Shown here piece by piece: positions 38,460 through 51,599 of a DNA stretch of 64,000 nt; the stretch's first letter is position 1, and each line of letters starts with the position of its first letter. Source of the DNA: Lethocerus indicus (Eukaryota; Arthropoda; Insecta; Hemiptera; Belostomatidae); assembly GCA_019843655.1 (NCBI GenBank), contig JACDQD010000003.1, positions 27,020,224 through 27,084,223 of the forward strand. The letters run 5' to 3'. The notes beneath the pieces are model-generated. The model saw only the letters and a list, made by a program, of their open reading frames with translations, made no database searches and was not told where the DNA came from. Position numbers and translations under genes: made by a program.

Positions 38460-41400
38460 TTACAACGTCAATATTCCAAATGTACCGTGACTACATGTAT
38501 AATTCATTTAACAGTCGAAGCGGTTAGCGCAACCTTGCGAAAAATAAGCAGCATACTGAAAACAGCGTACTTAGTCACAGCGCTGGACTGAAATGGAAAC
38601 AATGAAACTGGAAACAGTCAAGAAACTAATTGTTGTTGCGAATATTCATTGTATGACTAAATAATAACGATATACGTTCTAACCATGGGAATACACAAAA
38701 ATCGCTTCAGTGAAATACGATACTTATTTCATTTACCTCTTTGTTAATTACTTACCTTCAGTGTATTACTAAGAAGTTGCCCTACATCAAATGCAATCTT
38801 ATACTGAACCTGGTCCAAGATCCATGGAGTTAAACTTTACAGATCTTAGACCGCCTCTATCAGCCCCGACTGACCTTAGAACGCCATATTTGGTTTGGTA
38901 AAGGCACATAGTCTGGCTCGAATGACCGGGGTCAATAGTCACCCGTTATGGTACTCACCACCTCTGCCACAAGGCGCAACCGATAGCCAACAATTCTACC
39001 GATAAATAATTAATCGTATTTCGTTACGAAATCGATGTAATAGGTCGGTGGAACGATACATTACAGATGCGATTAATTATTACATATTATTATCACTTAC
39101 GAAAAATACCAGATTCAATCTAAAGTACATATGACAGAGGTTACCGAAACAGTTTGGACACTACGCAGCAAGCGAAATGTTGACAGGAAATGACGTCAGT
39201 AATGTCTCTATTGTCTCCCGTATAATTTTACGCATTAAATTTATAATAATAAGTAGCCGTAATGGCAGTGACTTGATTAGGTATCGCGTGTACGAGATCG
39301 CTGCTAGATAAATATTACGGATAGATCAGAAAGAAAATTAGTGGGACCGAAGAAGTGACCCCCAGGGAGAATGGTAGGAGGTGGGTGAGATCCGTAGAGT
39401 TGGGAGCGGTAAAAGGGCTCCCTTGGATATTAGGTCTATGCCCAAATCCCGGCGGATTTCTCCTCTGTTGAGTGGAGTGGGATAGGGCCCAACTCTGGAA
39501 ATACAAGGGGCGTTCATAAAGACAGTTTGGTGCCCGCAGGGAGCCTTTGTCCTTCCGTCGGCTCTCTGTTGCCTCCCGCCTACTCAGACCAGCCGACTAA
39601 ACCTAGTAAATGGGAACAGTAAGGTTGCTATACAGTGGTTATTCATTTAATTTTCATAAACGCACAGAATTCGAAACAAGGATACTGATCGCGGCGCATC
39701 TGTTCATTATTAGTGTAACTCCATCAGATAAATTGTAGATGTCCAGAAAGATAGCTTTTCATTTTTTAAAAAAGATAAGTTCCCCACACCCCTATTGAGG
39801 GACTAACATCCGTTGTATAAATGAAACAGAATTAATTCACTAGAATTTGAAATGTCAGTTCCGCTAATTTGGTTCTATGCAAAAAAGTTCAACCAAGTTC
39901 TACGAAAAAATTCAAAAGTGGAGGCAACAAATCAGGGTAACAGCAGTCGGGGTTTTTATATTAAGCTGGGCTGCAGTATCGGGAAGCAACAAGTTGCCAA
40001 ACAATCCCGCTCCAATCTCTTCGCCTCTACTCCACTCAAAGTTAACCAAATACTTATCCCAATGATTAGAATTACCATCATAGAATAAAGTTTTCTAATT
40101 CATGCAACCTACAGATTTTCTAGATTTATTTCTAAGGAAATTCGAAAATACTACAAGCATTAGGCAACAAGCAGTTATAAAACAAGCCATATAAAAAAAT
40201 TAGTTCAATAAAATTATCAAATTAACGTCTAAATTCATCATATCTCCATTTCGTATGATGTAAATATGCATATATAAAATATTAACAATGAATAAAACTC
40301 TCCCACTAAAAACACATTGTTTTCGGTCACAACTAAAACTATTGGGATTGGTGAATTAATGAAGTTGGTTTTTATAGCCTTCATTGTAATTTCTATTGCC
40401 ATCCGATAATTTAACTAGAAATATATACAGTAACCATAATTCCAGTTTAATTACACTATTAAGGAAACGACCTAACACTAATTCTCCTAAGTCCACATAA
40501 AGTACGGATGTCAGAAAATGATTCGCAACTACAAGGAGAGATGACCTACACTTAGGTGAATGACCTTTCAAAATAAAAGATGAAATAAGGTAATTCTAAA
40601 GAAACACTAAATTTATGCGCCGGTAAATAGTCACGGCGGTAGCCAGAGGGCTGAACAGGAAAATTGCACGAGCCGAATACTTAAACAGCAGCTATTCAGG
40701 CATAAATTACAGCTACAAAAAATGTCGATATTTCCATAAAATAATTATTTATCGAATGAATAAACAACACTATTCAAAAAATAAAGGTTAATATTTGATA
40801 ACTCGGTCCTAGTTATTAGTAACTCTGACTTATTCTAATAAATTACACACCTTATCAACAAACAGCCACCAATGACCAAGGTTATGATCAAGATGACATT
40901 ACCATTGATTGTAAGATATAAATTACGCCGATTTTTTTTTGGAATATCACCTTCCGAGGGAACTTTCCTAACTATTCAAAATTATTCTGAAAATAGTTCT
41001 TACCGCGGGGATGAGAGCTGCAGAACTTTGGAGTTCTATGAATCAGGCATAACCTTAACGCCATTTCCGGGTGCACTTCAAAGCCAATACCGGCCGGGTA
41101 AAGCCACATTTACCCCCAAGTCATTCGAGCCTAAACATAGCGCATGGCTTTCAGAGCGAATTTCGATTTCGCGACGCTTTGACCAAACACGAAACTCCAC
41201 GGCCAGTCGACGGAAACTACCGTCAGGTGTGCTCTCGACTGAACACGATACGGCTAAGTGATACTGAACACAGGGAATATGAAAAATATGGCAACAATTA
41301 TGCAACTGAAATATCGTGAGTATATTATACAATGTCTGACGGAATTATCAATGGTTGATGAAAATTTTGTAAGGATTATAATTATAATCATCCATTATGG

Positions 41401-42829
41401 ATCATATAAAGATTTCCTTCTTTATATTGTGACAAAAAAATTAAAACTACGCACAATACAAATACATTTATTGACCTGTTTTTAAATGAATCAAAACGAT
41501 AATTCAGTGACTATGATAAAACTAATTTTTATTTTTGTAATTTCCTGTGTCATTAATAAAATATTGCTATTCATAATACGCATTTTCCTCCTTGCAAGAG
41601 AACACAATTGACTGATTCCTACTTGCTGCTGCAAAGCACGCTTTCGAATCAATAATTGTTTAACTCCACTGGGAAAGTTGAATGGAAATTCGTAATGGAT
41701 ATAAGCTAAGAAAATTACAAAGCCGGAACCGCTATACTGATTTTAAATTACAATGTTCGTTCGCTTTACCCGTTAAAAAACGGAACAATTCGCCGTTCAA
41801 GATACATATCGTCTGGTCGACGGGCATATTTTGTTTTACAACTTACACGAACGGAAAAACCGGAGTAGGTGTTTGATTGGGCCGGTGTACGAGGCTTATA
41901 TTCCGCTGGGAGACTTCTCAAACACCACCAAGAGACGGGAACCAACCGATCCGTTCCACACGAACGGGAAAATAAAAACGGCCAAGACCCTCGCGTGTCT
42001 CGCATGACCCGACCGCAACACATGATAGCCTGCCTCACCCTTCAATTTGCCACATCGCCTCCCGCTTCGTTTGTCCCCTTAAGCCGACAGCTTTTCGATA
42101 ATAGAAAAAAAATCCATTTTTCCCTTCATACCAATTAGGCTGGTGACAAAGACCCCCAATACAACATAATTATTTTCCTCCATAAGCGATAATACAAAAT
42201 AATTATAATGCAATAGAAATAAAAATTTATCCTGGAAACTAAAGGGGATCTTGGCCGGAGGTTCACTTAGATGCACCATTAAAATACACAATTCGATAGC
42301 GTTTATAAATCCAGTATCTATTAACTTCCGACGGAGCCACTTATAAATTGCGATAAGTCGTAGAATTCTAATGCAGTAGTTTCGTTATTATAAACATCTT
42401 CTCTAGGGTACTGAAATTTCAATACACTTTCTAGTACATTTGTATTGAAAACGCGCAAATAATTTCAACGTTTATATTCTTTACAGAAAAAAGTGATTCT
42501 CTGCCCACATTACTTTAAATAACTAATTACGTTCGATCAGAGAAATTTGACAGGAGTAGATGAAATCGATTAAGGAATTAATGTCACTCTTATGTTTCAC
42601 TTAAAATCCCCAAATAGCCTACAATTAAATCATAGTAAACATCAAAGTAAACATTTATCATTGGTATTATTTTTTACTTGGACAAATAACAATATTCAGT
42701 GAGAACATTAGTGAACAATCGGGCGTGTTAGGCTCTTGGAATTGAAATTAGGGTAAGGTAAGTGAGCGGTTGGAACTGGAATTGGGGCTGCAATTAGGGA
42801 CAAGGTACAGGGGCAGGCCAGCACGACCT
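38460..42829. other. AT-rich noncoding stretch
   Basis: Apart from the inverted repeat at 39005-39081 no structure stands out. The 129-codon frame 40872-41261 is overlapped by frames on both strands in a locally GC-balanced block and is not credible as a gene. Confidence 0.6.
39005..39081. repeat. 12-bp inverted repeat enclosing two hairpins (three-way-junction fold)
   Basis: Outer arms AATAATTAATCG (39005-39016) and CGATTAATTATT (39070-39081) are exact reverse complements. Inside are ATTTCGT/ACGAAAT (39018-39024, 39026-39032) and TGTAAT/ATTACA (39036-39041, 39060-39065). The fold is tidy, but AT-rich DNA of this length yields such arms by chance fairly often. Confidence 0.4.
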
Positions 42830-43130
42830 AGCGGGCGGTGCTAATAAAATATTCTCATTCTCATGCGATATTAAGGGGCTGGGGGGGATGGGTGGGGGAG
42901 GTGTTCCCCCATTAATGGGACTGCGGGCAACGGTAGGCAGGCAGCGCCACTGCGATACACCGTGAATATCAACACTGCACAACTCGCAACAACCCCCCGC
43001 ACCCCCATCGCCCCTATTAGGACCATTATTCCTGAATTCTGTATAAAGTGGTTTTAATGGGGGAGGGGAGGGGTCGCTGGTCCTACACCAATTAACCTGC
43101 GGTCTAATTTCGGTCAGGAACATTTGTACC
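42830..43130. other. Strand-skewed GC-rich tract region
   Basis: Long G runs at 42875-42900 and 43059-43073 flank a C-rich middle (about 42990-43015). A 109-codon minus frame (42794-43123) crosses it but is proline-rich, low-complexity translation of the tracts and not a credible gene. Confidence 0.5.
42875..42898 (+). repeat. G-quadruplex motif
   Basis: Four G runs (4, 7, 3 and 5 G) are separated by loops of CT, AT and T, which meets the usual G3+N1-7 rule. It is followed by the palindrome CCCATTAATGGG (42908-42919). Because the inferred host transcript is minus-strand, the G-rich strand is the non-template strand of DNA only if a plus-strand transcript exists; in the host pre-mRNA the element would be C-rich. 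Confidence 0.65.
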
Positions 43131-43770
43131 CGGCAAAAAATCCCACTCGTTTAAATAAATAGTGACATTCAACGTATGCGACACACTGGTCGCTGTTCAA
43201 ATGTATTCGAAGCGGAAATAAACATTATATTTTTTTTCTTCAAATCTAACGAGTACACTGGGAGTTGGAGTGCAATCAATTCATAGTTTCCTTCAATTTT
43301 AAATGATGGATTTTAACCAACTCTAGTTTCGTCGTTAGATGTCGTAAGAATGGAGAACATTAAAGTATCACGTTTCGAGTGATAAAAACGCAATTCTCAA
43401 TTGCAGTTATAAAAAAAATATGATGATGAAGTTACGGGTCTTTGCCTTTTCTAACTACAATCTGCGGAGCGTTTTTAAGAACAAAAAATCGACCAAATTA
43501 TTATTCGAAGCACCAATGGACAGTTCGTCTTCTCTTGGATGATCCGAATCCATCACTGTAGATAGAGTCATTCTGAAACACGAAAATGAACTCTGGGGCG
43601 GAAGTCGCGGCAATCCGTAAGTAGGAAAAGAAGTTGGGGAGCAGTTAGCGGACAAACGAGACACTTCATCATCGGCCGGGGGCCCGGGTCTTGATCAACC
43701 GAGCCGGCCGTCATTATTACAACAAAAGGGTCTTAGAAATATGCCCGTTAAATTATTTCTCCGTCGGTGA

Positions 43771-43826
43771 GAAACCAGGGAGGGGGGAAGAAAGAGAGGG
43801 AGGGAGAAGGTGGGTGAGAGAGAGTG
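43771..43826 (+). repeat. Purine (GA/G-rich) tract
   Basis: G/A-rich run with GAGAGAG near its end. It gives overlapping low-complexity frames on both strands (43691-44020, 43695-44054), neither credible as coding. Confidence 0.8.
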
Positions 43827-45489
43827 ACGTGGAAAAAATAAAAGGGGTGCGCTCCCGCAGGTATTTGAAGGGGGACAAAAGCGGACCTTTAATAACAGGC
43901 TTTGAGGTAGAAGAGCTGCGGGGGGACCGCACCACCGGCCCATCGGGGGGCTCGGATTTAATTGCACTCGCGCCAGATCGCTCACAAAAGACAGGATATA
44001 AAATTCCCCGATTGGGTTGAGCAGTACAAAACCGGTTGACGGCCGAATTACCAAAGTTCTTCAGTGCCACCGCCATTATTGCATGTGAACACTTTCACCC
44101 GACAAGCCTCATCATTACCCCATTTTAATCCAGAAAAATAAACGGAATGTTAATGTAAGTATTTAAATAAAATTAAAAATTAACATCTTAAAGGAAGAAA
44201 AAAGTACAAGGACGATTGAATTACAACATTAGGAGCTATCCTATTAGATTCGATTAAGGGAAGAATTTAACTTCCATGTATTACACAAATAATTATTGAG
44301 ATGCTGAATTGTACAAACGGATAATATTTTATGTAATTAAATTACGAGAGTTACTTTTCTTAAATACATTTTCTAAATTCATTTCGAATTTTCTCTTCAA
44401 AAACCGTCAGCCGGGTGTGGGCTCTTATTTTTATATAAGGGTATCTTTCAAATTCAAGTATCCTCGCTATACTTTTATGATACGTTCCATCATAAACTGT
44501 TATGATACCGCATTATATTTTAGTACTATAAAAGATTGGCTACGTGAAATCACTTCTACGGATCGCGGAAGGTGGGTCCTCGTCATTGCCATCAGATGTC
44601 AAAAGCACGTATATATACGTTTTTCTTGGAGGTAAACATTTACTACTTCGGTAAGTGTTATTGTCAGTTTTGTCTATAACGAATTGTTTATGACAAAAAA
44701 ATCCATTTACATAAACACTGTAATTACGTAACAGATAAAAGAAATATTTCGGTCCCTACATATCAAGGCATAAAATACATCTGAGATAATCTTATATGAC
44801 TCTGATATTTACAATTTGGTGGTAGAGCTCCTGTAGTATATCGGGGTCATCGAGGATTCAGCGGACGTTGGGCAATAACAGCAATCGACGGGTCATTTTG
44901 TCCCGAACAAAAAGTGATAAGGACATAATAAAAAAGCAACAAACGACCAAAGCCTTGGCCATTAGTCGTTTGGGAAGTCGTGCTGGTTCAAAAGCGGCTC
45001 GCATAAAAATACGACGGGCCCACAGCGGCTCCCGCGGACCGAGACTCGTTTTGGTAATAAAAAAAGGGAAAGAACGGAAGATTAACAACCGTATAAACCG
45101 ACTGAAATGCGACCCGATCTTGACCAGTTTACCAGCGTTTTAAACACTTTAAATCGAGACAGAAATATGAAATTTAGATTAATGCATTGTATAAGACCTT
45201 CCTCTCATTCCTAACCCGCGAAAATGGGTATTCAGTGTGGGTCCACGAACGTGAAGAAAACTGCATTTCTCCCCCGGCACCTCAACTGAAAGACTTTTAT
45301 TAAAGTAATTAAGAAAGACAGAAAAACTGAATTTTTTTCATGAGAGAATGAAGTTGGACAACAAGGAATCTTTGCTGAAACATCAAAAAAACAGGACTGG
45401 GCATGAGAAAAACATCACTGCATTTAATTTCGCGCATGGTCTTTCCTACGGTCCTCGGGTCATTTGTCAATGGGTGAGTCCCGGTGGTT

Positions 45490-45632
45490 GGGCTGACTAG
45501 TAATAGCGGTGACGGGCTGACGGGGGGACAATTCGGTGTCACCGGGAGGAAAAAAAGGCTACTATATATCAGCCCAACCTCCCAACCGGCAGGTACTTCG
45601 ACGGAACCGGGCATCTCAATAGCCGGGCTGAC
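45490..45632 (+). repeat. Dispersed GGGCTGAC words
   Basis: GGGCTGAC occurs at 45490-45497, 45514-45521 and 45625-45632 in a GC-rich block. CCCGGTG (near 45479) and CACCGGG (near 45539) also form an inverted pair. Could be clustered binding sites. Confidence 0.4.
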
Positions 45633-48600
45633 GGGAAAAAAAGCCCAAAAGAACCATCCTATCCGTTAATTTGAGACGGCAGAAGTCGGACAAAGCCCGA
45701 CGAAAAACGTTCGAACGTCCATTATACGGAACTGATTTATAAACGTTCAACAGAATCATTAACCGGAAAATGTTCGGTCACAGCCCTGGACCGATTCAGT
45801 ATTCTCAGCTCCATCTGGATATGTAATTGATGATTGAATTTTGGCGACAAAAGTAGTGACATGAATATATTCTTGTAGGCCGTACAAGACTTTCAATCGT
45901 ATTTAAACTGATAATAAGTGTACACGTAAATTTCCTACGAAGAAAATTTGGAGGAAATAATGTCCTTTTGAAATGCAAAACCCTCAAATATTAATATTTT
46001 TGTTGTCCTTTTCACATTTTCATAACAAAACAGTGAAGAATTAGATTCTTACTTATGTTAGGTCCTACCACTACGGAGATACGATTAACGTTCGGAATTT
46101 AATTTTCTCATAAAATCTCTATCAGAAAATTCAGGCTTTAAGCGGAAAGGTAGGTACTACTTTAAAGAAAAATATAAATACTGTTTGTCGCATTTGATTT
46201 GATATCTCATTTCAAAACTAAGAAACTCGTAAGCACACACGAGTCCTCGTTTGTCATACACCACTCACCCAATTCACCGTAAAAAAATTCTCGCGTTTAT
46301 CTGAATGCGAAATACACCACACCATCCGGTTGTTAACCTACTGTATTTTGGGTATGCATAACATTCACTTAGTACTGTAATTAATACCTGAAATCGGAAT
46401 ACTCGGGCAACCGTGAAGTATTCAGTCTACCCACAACCTGCCCGCAGACGAAGCAATATGGAACCGGGATGGGCGGTCGCTGAAGAATTCCAATTAAGGA
46501 TATCGATTCCTTTAACTGTTCAGTATTATCTGGCTGCTCACGTCAAACTACTAACACCGACTCTCACCTACATCTTTGCAAGGATGCTGAAATGCTCGCG
46601 GATAGGAACGAAAACGGAGATATTTATACTCAAGTAGGTGTATTAAATAGCCCAATAAAATCTCTAATAGAAACTATCATTTTAACCACGGAAAATGGAT
46701 GGAAAATTATTAGAACGCCGAGTTCTTGTTGGCTATAATTAATATTTGCTTATATTTTACCTTAACTAATTCACGCTATTATAAAAACTTGTTATTTTTT
46801 ATTACCACCTGCGTTCCCCATAAAATCTGAAAGTACCTTTGAACGAACCACCTCTGATAGTATTAAGCGATTGAAATAATGTGAGTATCACGAGTGAAAC
46901 ATTTTAGGAAGGATGAGGCCGTCGTCTAAAAGGGCATTCGCTCGCCCACGCGACTCATTACCCGGACACTAATGACTGTAATTCAGTCAGATTACACATT
47001 AGCATAAGTATTATCCCAGGTGTAATGTAGGAAACATTTTCTGTGGGCACCATGAACAACTCTTAAATTGGTTATCGCCGACGGGATATAATTAATCCAT
47101 GCGTTTTAAACATTTAATGGGGATACATCTGGCGTGAGTCAGCGTGCTGCGGGAGAGATCGATGGCCAATTTTGAGTCAACCTTCACGAATCAGAAAGAA
47201 TTGAAATTCAAAATTAAATATCAGCACGTATGGGTTGTGTGTGGCCGCCCACCCGTGTAGGGGTCGCCCACAAATTAAATACCGTATAACATATTGACAA
47301 TTCAGGACAATATTCAAGTATGCGAAGTCAATAAAACCGGACTTTAAAATGAAATTCCGCATCTTTATAATTTGGAACATTTAAAAGTTATTACTTATTG
47401 CAATAGGGCTACATTTTATCGAACAACATAAGGCCTTATTATCAATTTAATATTATATTACATTGAATATATGATAATATTATTAAATTCTATTATTATT
47501 TTATATTGAATGTCAATAATTTTTAAATATCACTTGCCCTTTTGTTATTCTGTATGTATTTTTGAAGTGGCTTGTTAGAAACAACTCCCACCCTAAAATA
47601 ATTAAGCCCGCCGGGTAAATCGCAGGGGGACCCGACAGATCCCACGATGAGACTTTAATTCCCACCAGACTGGACTTAAACTCACACGATTTTAAGAGGG
47701 AACAAAAAAAGTTAGAAGCGGACACGTTTAAAACAGAAAACGGATTGGACTTCCAACTTTCACAATAGTACTTTCGCATTTTAAAAGATTCAGCACTGTT
47801 CCGACGCTTTAGATTCCAAATAACAAGGCTATCTCCTAATTATAACTTTGAACCTGAACCGTATTACCGGACTTACATTAGTTTAGATAAGCATTTCGAT
47901 TTACTGTATAAGAATAAAACTTTTACTTTTCATTGGATTCAATATAATGAATTTCTACCGAACTATCGAATTGAAAGAAACAAAACACAAATGGTATTGG
48001 GTAAACCTTTCCATTTTTTCTGCTTCATCTCGATCCTACTACAAAGTGAGGGTTAAACTGAAGAAACATTACACGTACAAAAATATGAAACATTTAAAAT
48101 TTGATTATCACGATTACTCCTTTGAGTAACGTCGGATTTGAACTTGATTCATTGACGGTATTTTGTTGGCAAGCAGTCCGTGTTAAGTATAACCAAGACA
48201 GGATAAACAGGATATAAAACGAGGACAATTAACTACTAAATTTACAACTACAAGTTTACTGCTCAGGGCTTATTTAATATCCAAGTTGCTGTCTTAACAC
48301 AAATAGCCCACCTCTTGCTAAACATTAGAGGATAAATCCTCTCCGCTACAGGATCGGTTTCATTCCGAGAAAGGCAAATACCATTTAGACTTGGGGGCGA
48401 GGGTATCACTCGTCTCTAATGATATTAAAACGCGAGAGCGTAACTCGATGAAACGCGACGAGGAGGACACGCCGACTGAGGCACTGCGAAACTGGGAAAA
48501 GAGATATGAAAGCGAATCTAATCTTATTTAACATTCTACGGAATAAATTTGGCCGAGTTCCCCTAATGAAATACCGGACTCGCACAACGGCCCGACCGTT

Positions 48601-51564
48601 AAACGCATCTTAGAGCTCAAAGAGAGCCCATTTGAATAATGGCCACTGTACAAATATGCTAATACCGCACAATAAAAAGGAAAATAAAAAGGAGGGGAAA
48701 AAACGGCGGGACGCTCACTTTAAAATTCAGCATCATTTAATATCTCAACTTGACGCGTTTTTATTTGTAAAGTGCTTTCAGTTAACAGCATAACCAGCGC
48801 CAAATACAAACGTACGCGTCAATATAAAAAAAAACAAAAGACTTCCAACCCGGACCTGCGGTTGAAATCCGACCCAACACCTGCGGTCGTTGAACAAAGC
48901 CAATATACATAACTGGCATGTGGGCTGTCGTCAGTACGTCGACCTACGAATACATTTTTACTAATTAACACATTGTACGTCACGATACTGCAACTGGAGT
49001 TTCAGCTTTGAAGCGAACTGATGAATGCATTCAATCAGCAGAACTTCAATGATATAGAATCCACGTTGCTGATAACAGCGATCAATTTATATCAGAATTT
49101 TCCACGCCTATCGTTCTAACTGAGAAACAGTTGTTTATAATGAAAGCAGAGCGAGTGACTTTTCCCCAATTTATCCGAAATTTCAGGGGAGCGATAAGAA
49201 CGAAAATCCATCTGTAAATTGCTAGGTGCTGTATCGTTGGCTGTGGCGTGTCACTAGGCAGGAGTCACCCCCTCCCTCCCGTTACCCGGGGTGGCTCCAT
49301 GGGGTAGCGTGATCCCGGTTCCTAGTTTTTATCGCAATTTTAAACGGGGCGCAATAAAGAAGGCAATATTGTGCGCCCTGCCTATCGACCCTCGGCTCTC
49401 GCATGCACCGCCCGCCGCTTGTACCGCTACCGGCTCTGAAAGTTCAGGAATCTGGGTCATTTCCGTATTGGGGACGGGGAGGGACGTCTATCGCCAAGAT
49501 TAGTATTCAATACGCGGAAAAGTCGGTACCGGCACGCGGCCCCACGGACTCCCCTCCACCTCTAAACAATCTTCACCTTCGCATACGTTTCGCGCTTATT
49601 AACAATTATTTTCACGTATATAACAGTCTACACCAGGCAGTTTTCATATAAGTAATTGTATTATATGAACTGGACGGCGGGGGGTAGAAAAAAGACAATA
49701 CCGGTAAAAACTTTACCTGTACTGCGCAAAGGCGTAGAGGAAGATTTAGTATAGACTCAATATTCACATGATATATTGAGACATAACCGATTAGTGTATT
49801 TAATATAATAAATTTTACGTCAATCTGACGTACATTAACGATGAAATGTGGTTTGTATAGCCCTGCAAATTTTCATCACTTTTAATAATTAATCATAGCG
49901 CTATTTCATTACCTTAATAAGTTATGGGCGGTAAAACGAAGAGCTATTACGTGCCAATCCAGTGGACGCCCGACAGCCCTCGTCGTTATTAGAATCACCA
50001 ACGAGGTTTCGGAATATGTGCTTGTTCCATTTTTACCGGTTGGACTGAATCCGGAATTGAAATAATAATTAATATGAACTATCGTTAATACTCGACCGTT
50101 TCACGAACAGAACGACATCAATACACGAATGTTAGAAAGACAGTTCGATACGAACACTCATATTGAAGCTTTTGAAACTCGATGACAATTTCGACACATT
50201 TTCACTTATAGACGGTACACAAACACGTAGATTCGTCTTAATTTGTTTCCCACAAAATAATCGGAACCAAATGGATTGTTCGGGCGGCGGAGACGAATCG
50301 GAGGAGCCGGGAGGAATGAGGGAGAGCGGGACGGTTCCAGGGAGCTAGGCCTAAAAATAATGGAGCCCAGACCGACACCGAGGAATGAATATAAATAAGG
50401 GCTGGAGCCGCTTCTTGGATCGCGGCCACCAAACTCACCCCTTCTCGTAGAGCGCCGAACAACCGACTTACGATGGCCCCATGGGGTTATCGACACCGGG
50501 TACCACGCATGTGAATTACCCGCGCCAACGCCGCTAATGACTACGCCAACAGTATACAGTTAATTATTGTCCCGAGTGGAACGGGTTCCGGCACATCCGA
50601 CAGCCGGTATTCATATGTCCTAAAACTATAATGCTTTATAAATTGGGGCGTGTGGCTTCGACTTAAAATATTTTATTAGACCAAATATTGGTTCGAAGTC
50701 GGCGAGGATATTTTTATTTTGATATGTAATTTTCACTGCAGGGTACACGGTACACAAACCAGTCTGGTGATGGCGCGGGTGGGAATCCTCCAAGTTGAAT
50801 GTCCAGCGAGAGGCGGGCACAGTCCAATATGAAGTGGGGGACAGGAGACGCTCCCCAGTCCCTCATATAATAAGGATATTAGAGGATGGAGAAGGGCCCG
50901 AATACAAATTAACGTCTGGCACGCGAAGGCTTTTTTTATCACGAAATATGCAAATTTAAGAAAAAAAACGGCGGCGCAACGATCCCCTCCCCCCTCACCA
51001 CGTGCGTTACGAACAACAGTATAGGAGAAATTTATATTCCCTCCCACTTTACGGATCGTAAAGTATCCATTAAACGGCGACCCAGGTACAAGAGTTTTCT
51101 TTACCGATTCCTTTGAATCCGAAACGAGGTACCGATTAATAAACAACTCGTTTTTCATTCAATTAGCCTCCCGTTCCCTTTTAGTATAAATCTAACGTAG
51201 TATTTATGTTTGTTTAACATAAATAACGTTCATCGCTGCCGTTAAATTTTCCCCCGTATAAACAGTACAAATGACGACATGGGGGACGGAGAAAAAAAAA
51301 CATTCAAACTTCTTCGGTGGATCCGCTCAGTGGTATCTTCCAGTATAAAATATTTACTGTTACGTTATGGCCTTTTCGAAACCACCATTTTTCAATCCCC
51401 AATATTCTAAAACCAAGACTCTCTTGATACCCCCGATATATTCGTAGACAAAAAAGATATGCAGGTAATGTATACATGAATTATAATTCACGAATTAAAA
51501 GTACACTGAAATCTCGACTTACATGTTACCACTGTATTCATAAGTTGCCTATTTAGTTCACGTC

Positions 51565-51590
51565 ACTTACCTGAAACAGAAAAAAAGAAG
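51565..51590 (-). promoter_or_regulatory. Recursive splice site (ratchet point), first in transcription order
   Basis: Read on the minus strand this is a long pyrimidine tract (CTTCTTTTTTTCTGTTTCAG, plus 51571-51590) followed immediately by GTAAGTGACG (plus 51561-51570). The 3' splice site AG and the 5' splice site GT are fused with no exon between, at junction 51570/51571. GTAAGT is the optimal U1 match. After the first step joins the upstream exon to this AG, the adjacent GT is regenerated as the donor for the next step. It is the strongest of the three sites because of its uninterrupted pyrimidine tract. TTAAT-type sequence upstream of the tract could serve as branch point. No coding sequence surrounds it, which argues against an ordinary short exon. 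Confidence 0.85.
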
Positions 51591-51599
51591 ATATATTAA

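Larger units (their letters stand above)
43131..51560. other. Noncoding stretch
   Basis: AT-rich with GC-balanced blocks at about 43660-44080, 44860-45130, 45470-45640, 49250-49570 and 50260-51060. The 141-codon minus frame 50733-51158 shows no domain. CTGATGAATG...CATTCAATCAG at 49018-49038 is a 10-bp stem with a single bulge. Confidence 0.6.

Noticed and set aside
49018..49038. CTGATGA box resembling a hammerhead
   Set aside because: No GAAA box follows; the sequence is part of a simple imperfect palindrome.
50733..51158. 141-codon minus-strand open frame
   Set aside because: No domain; falls in a GC-balanced block where stops are scarcer.
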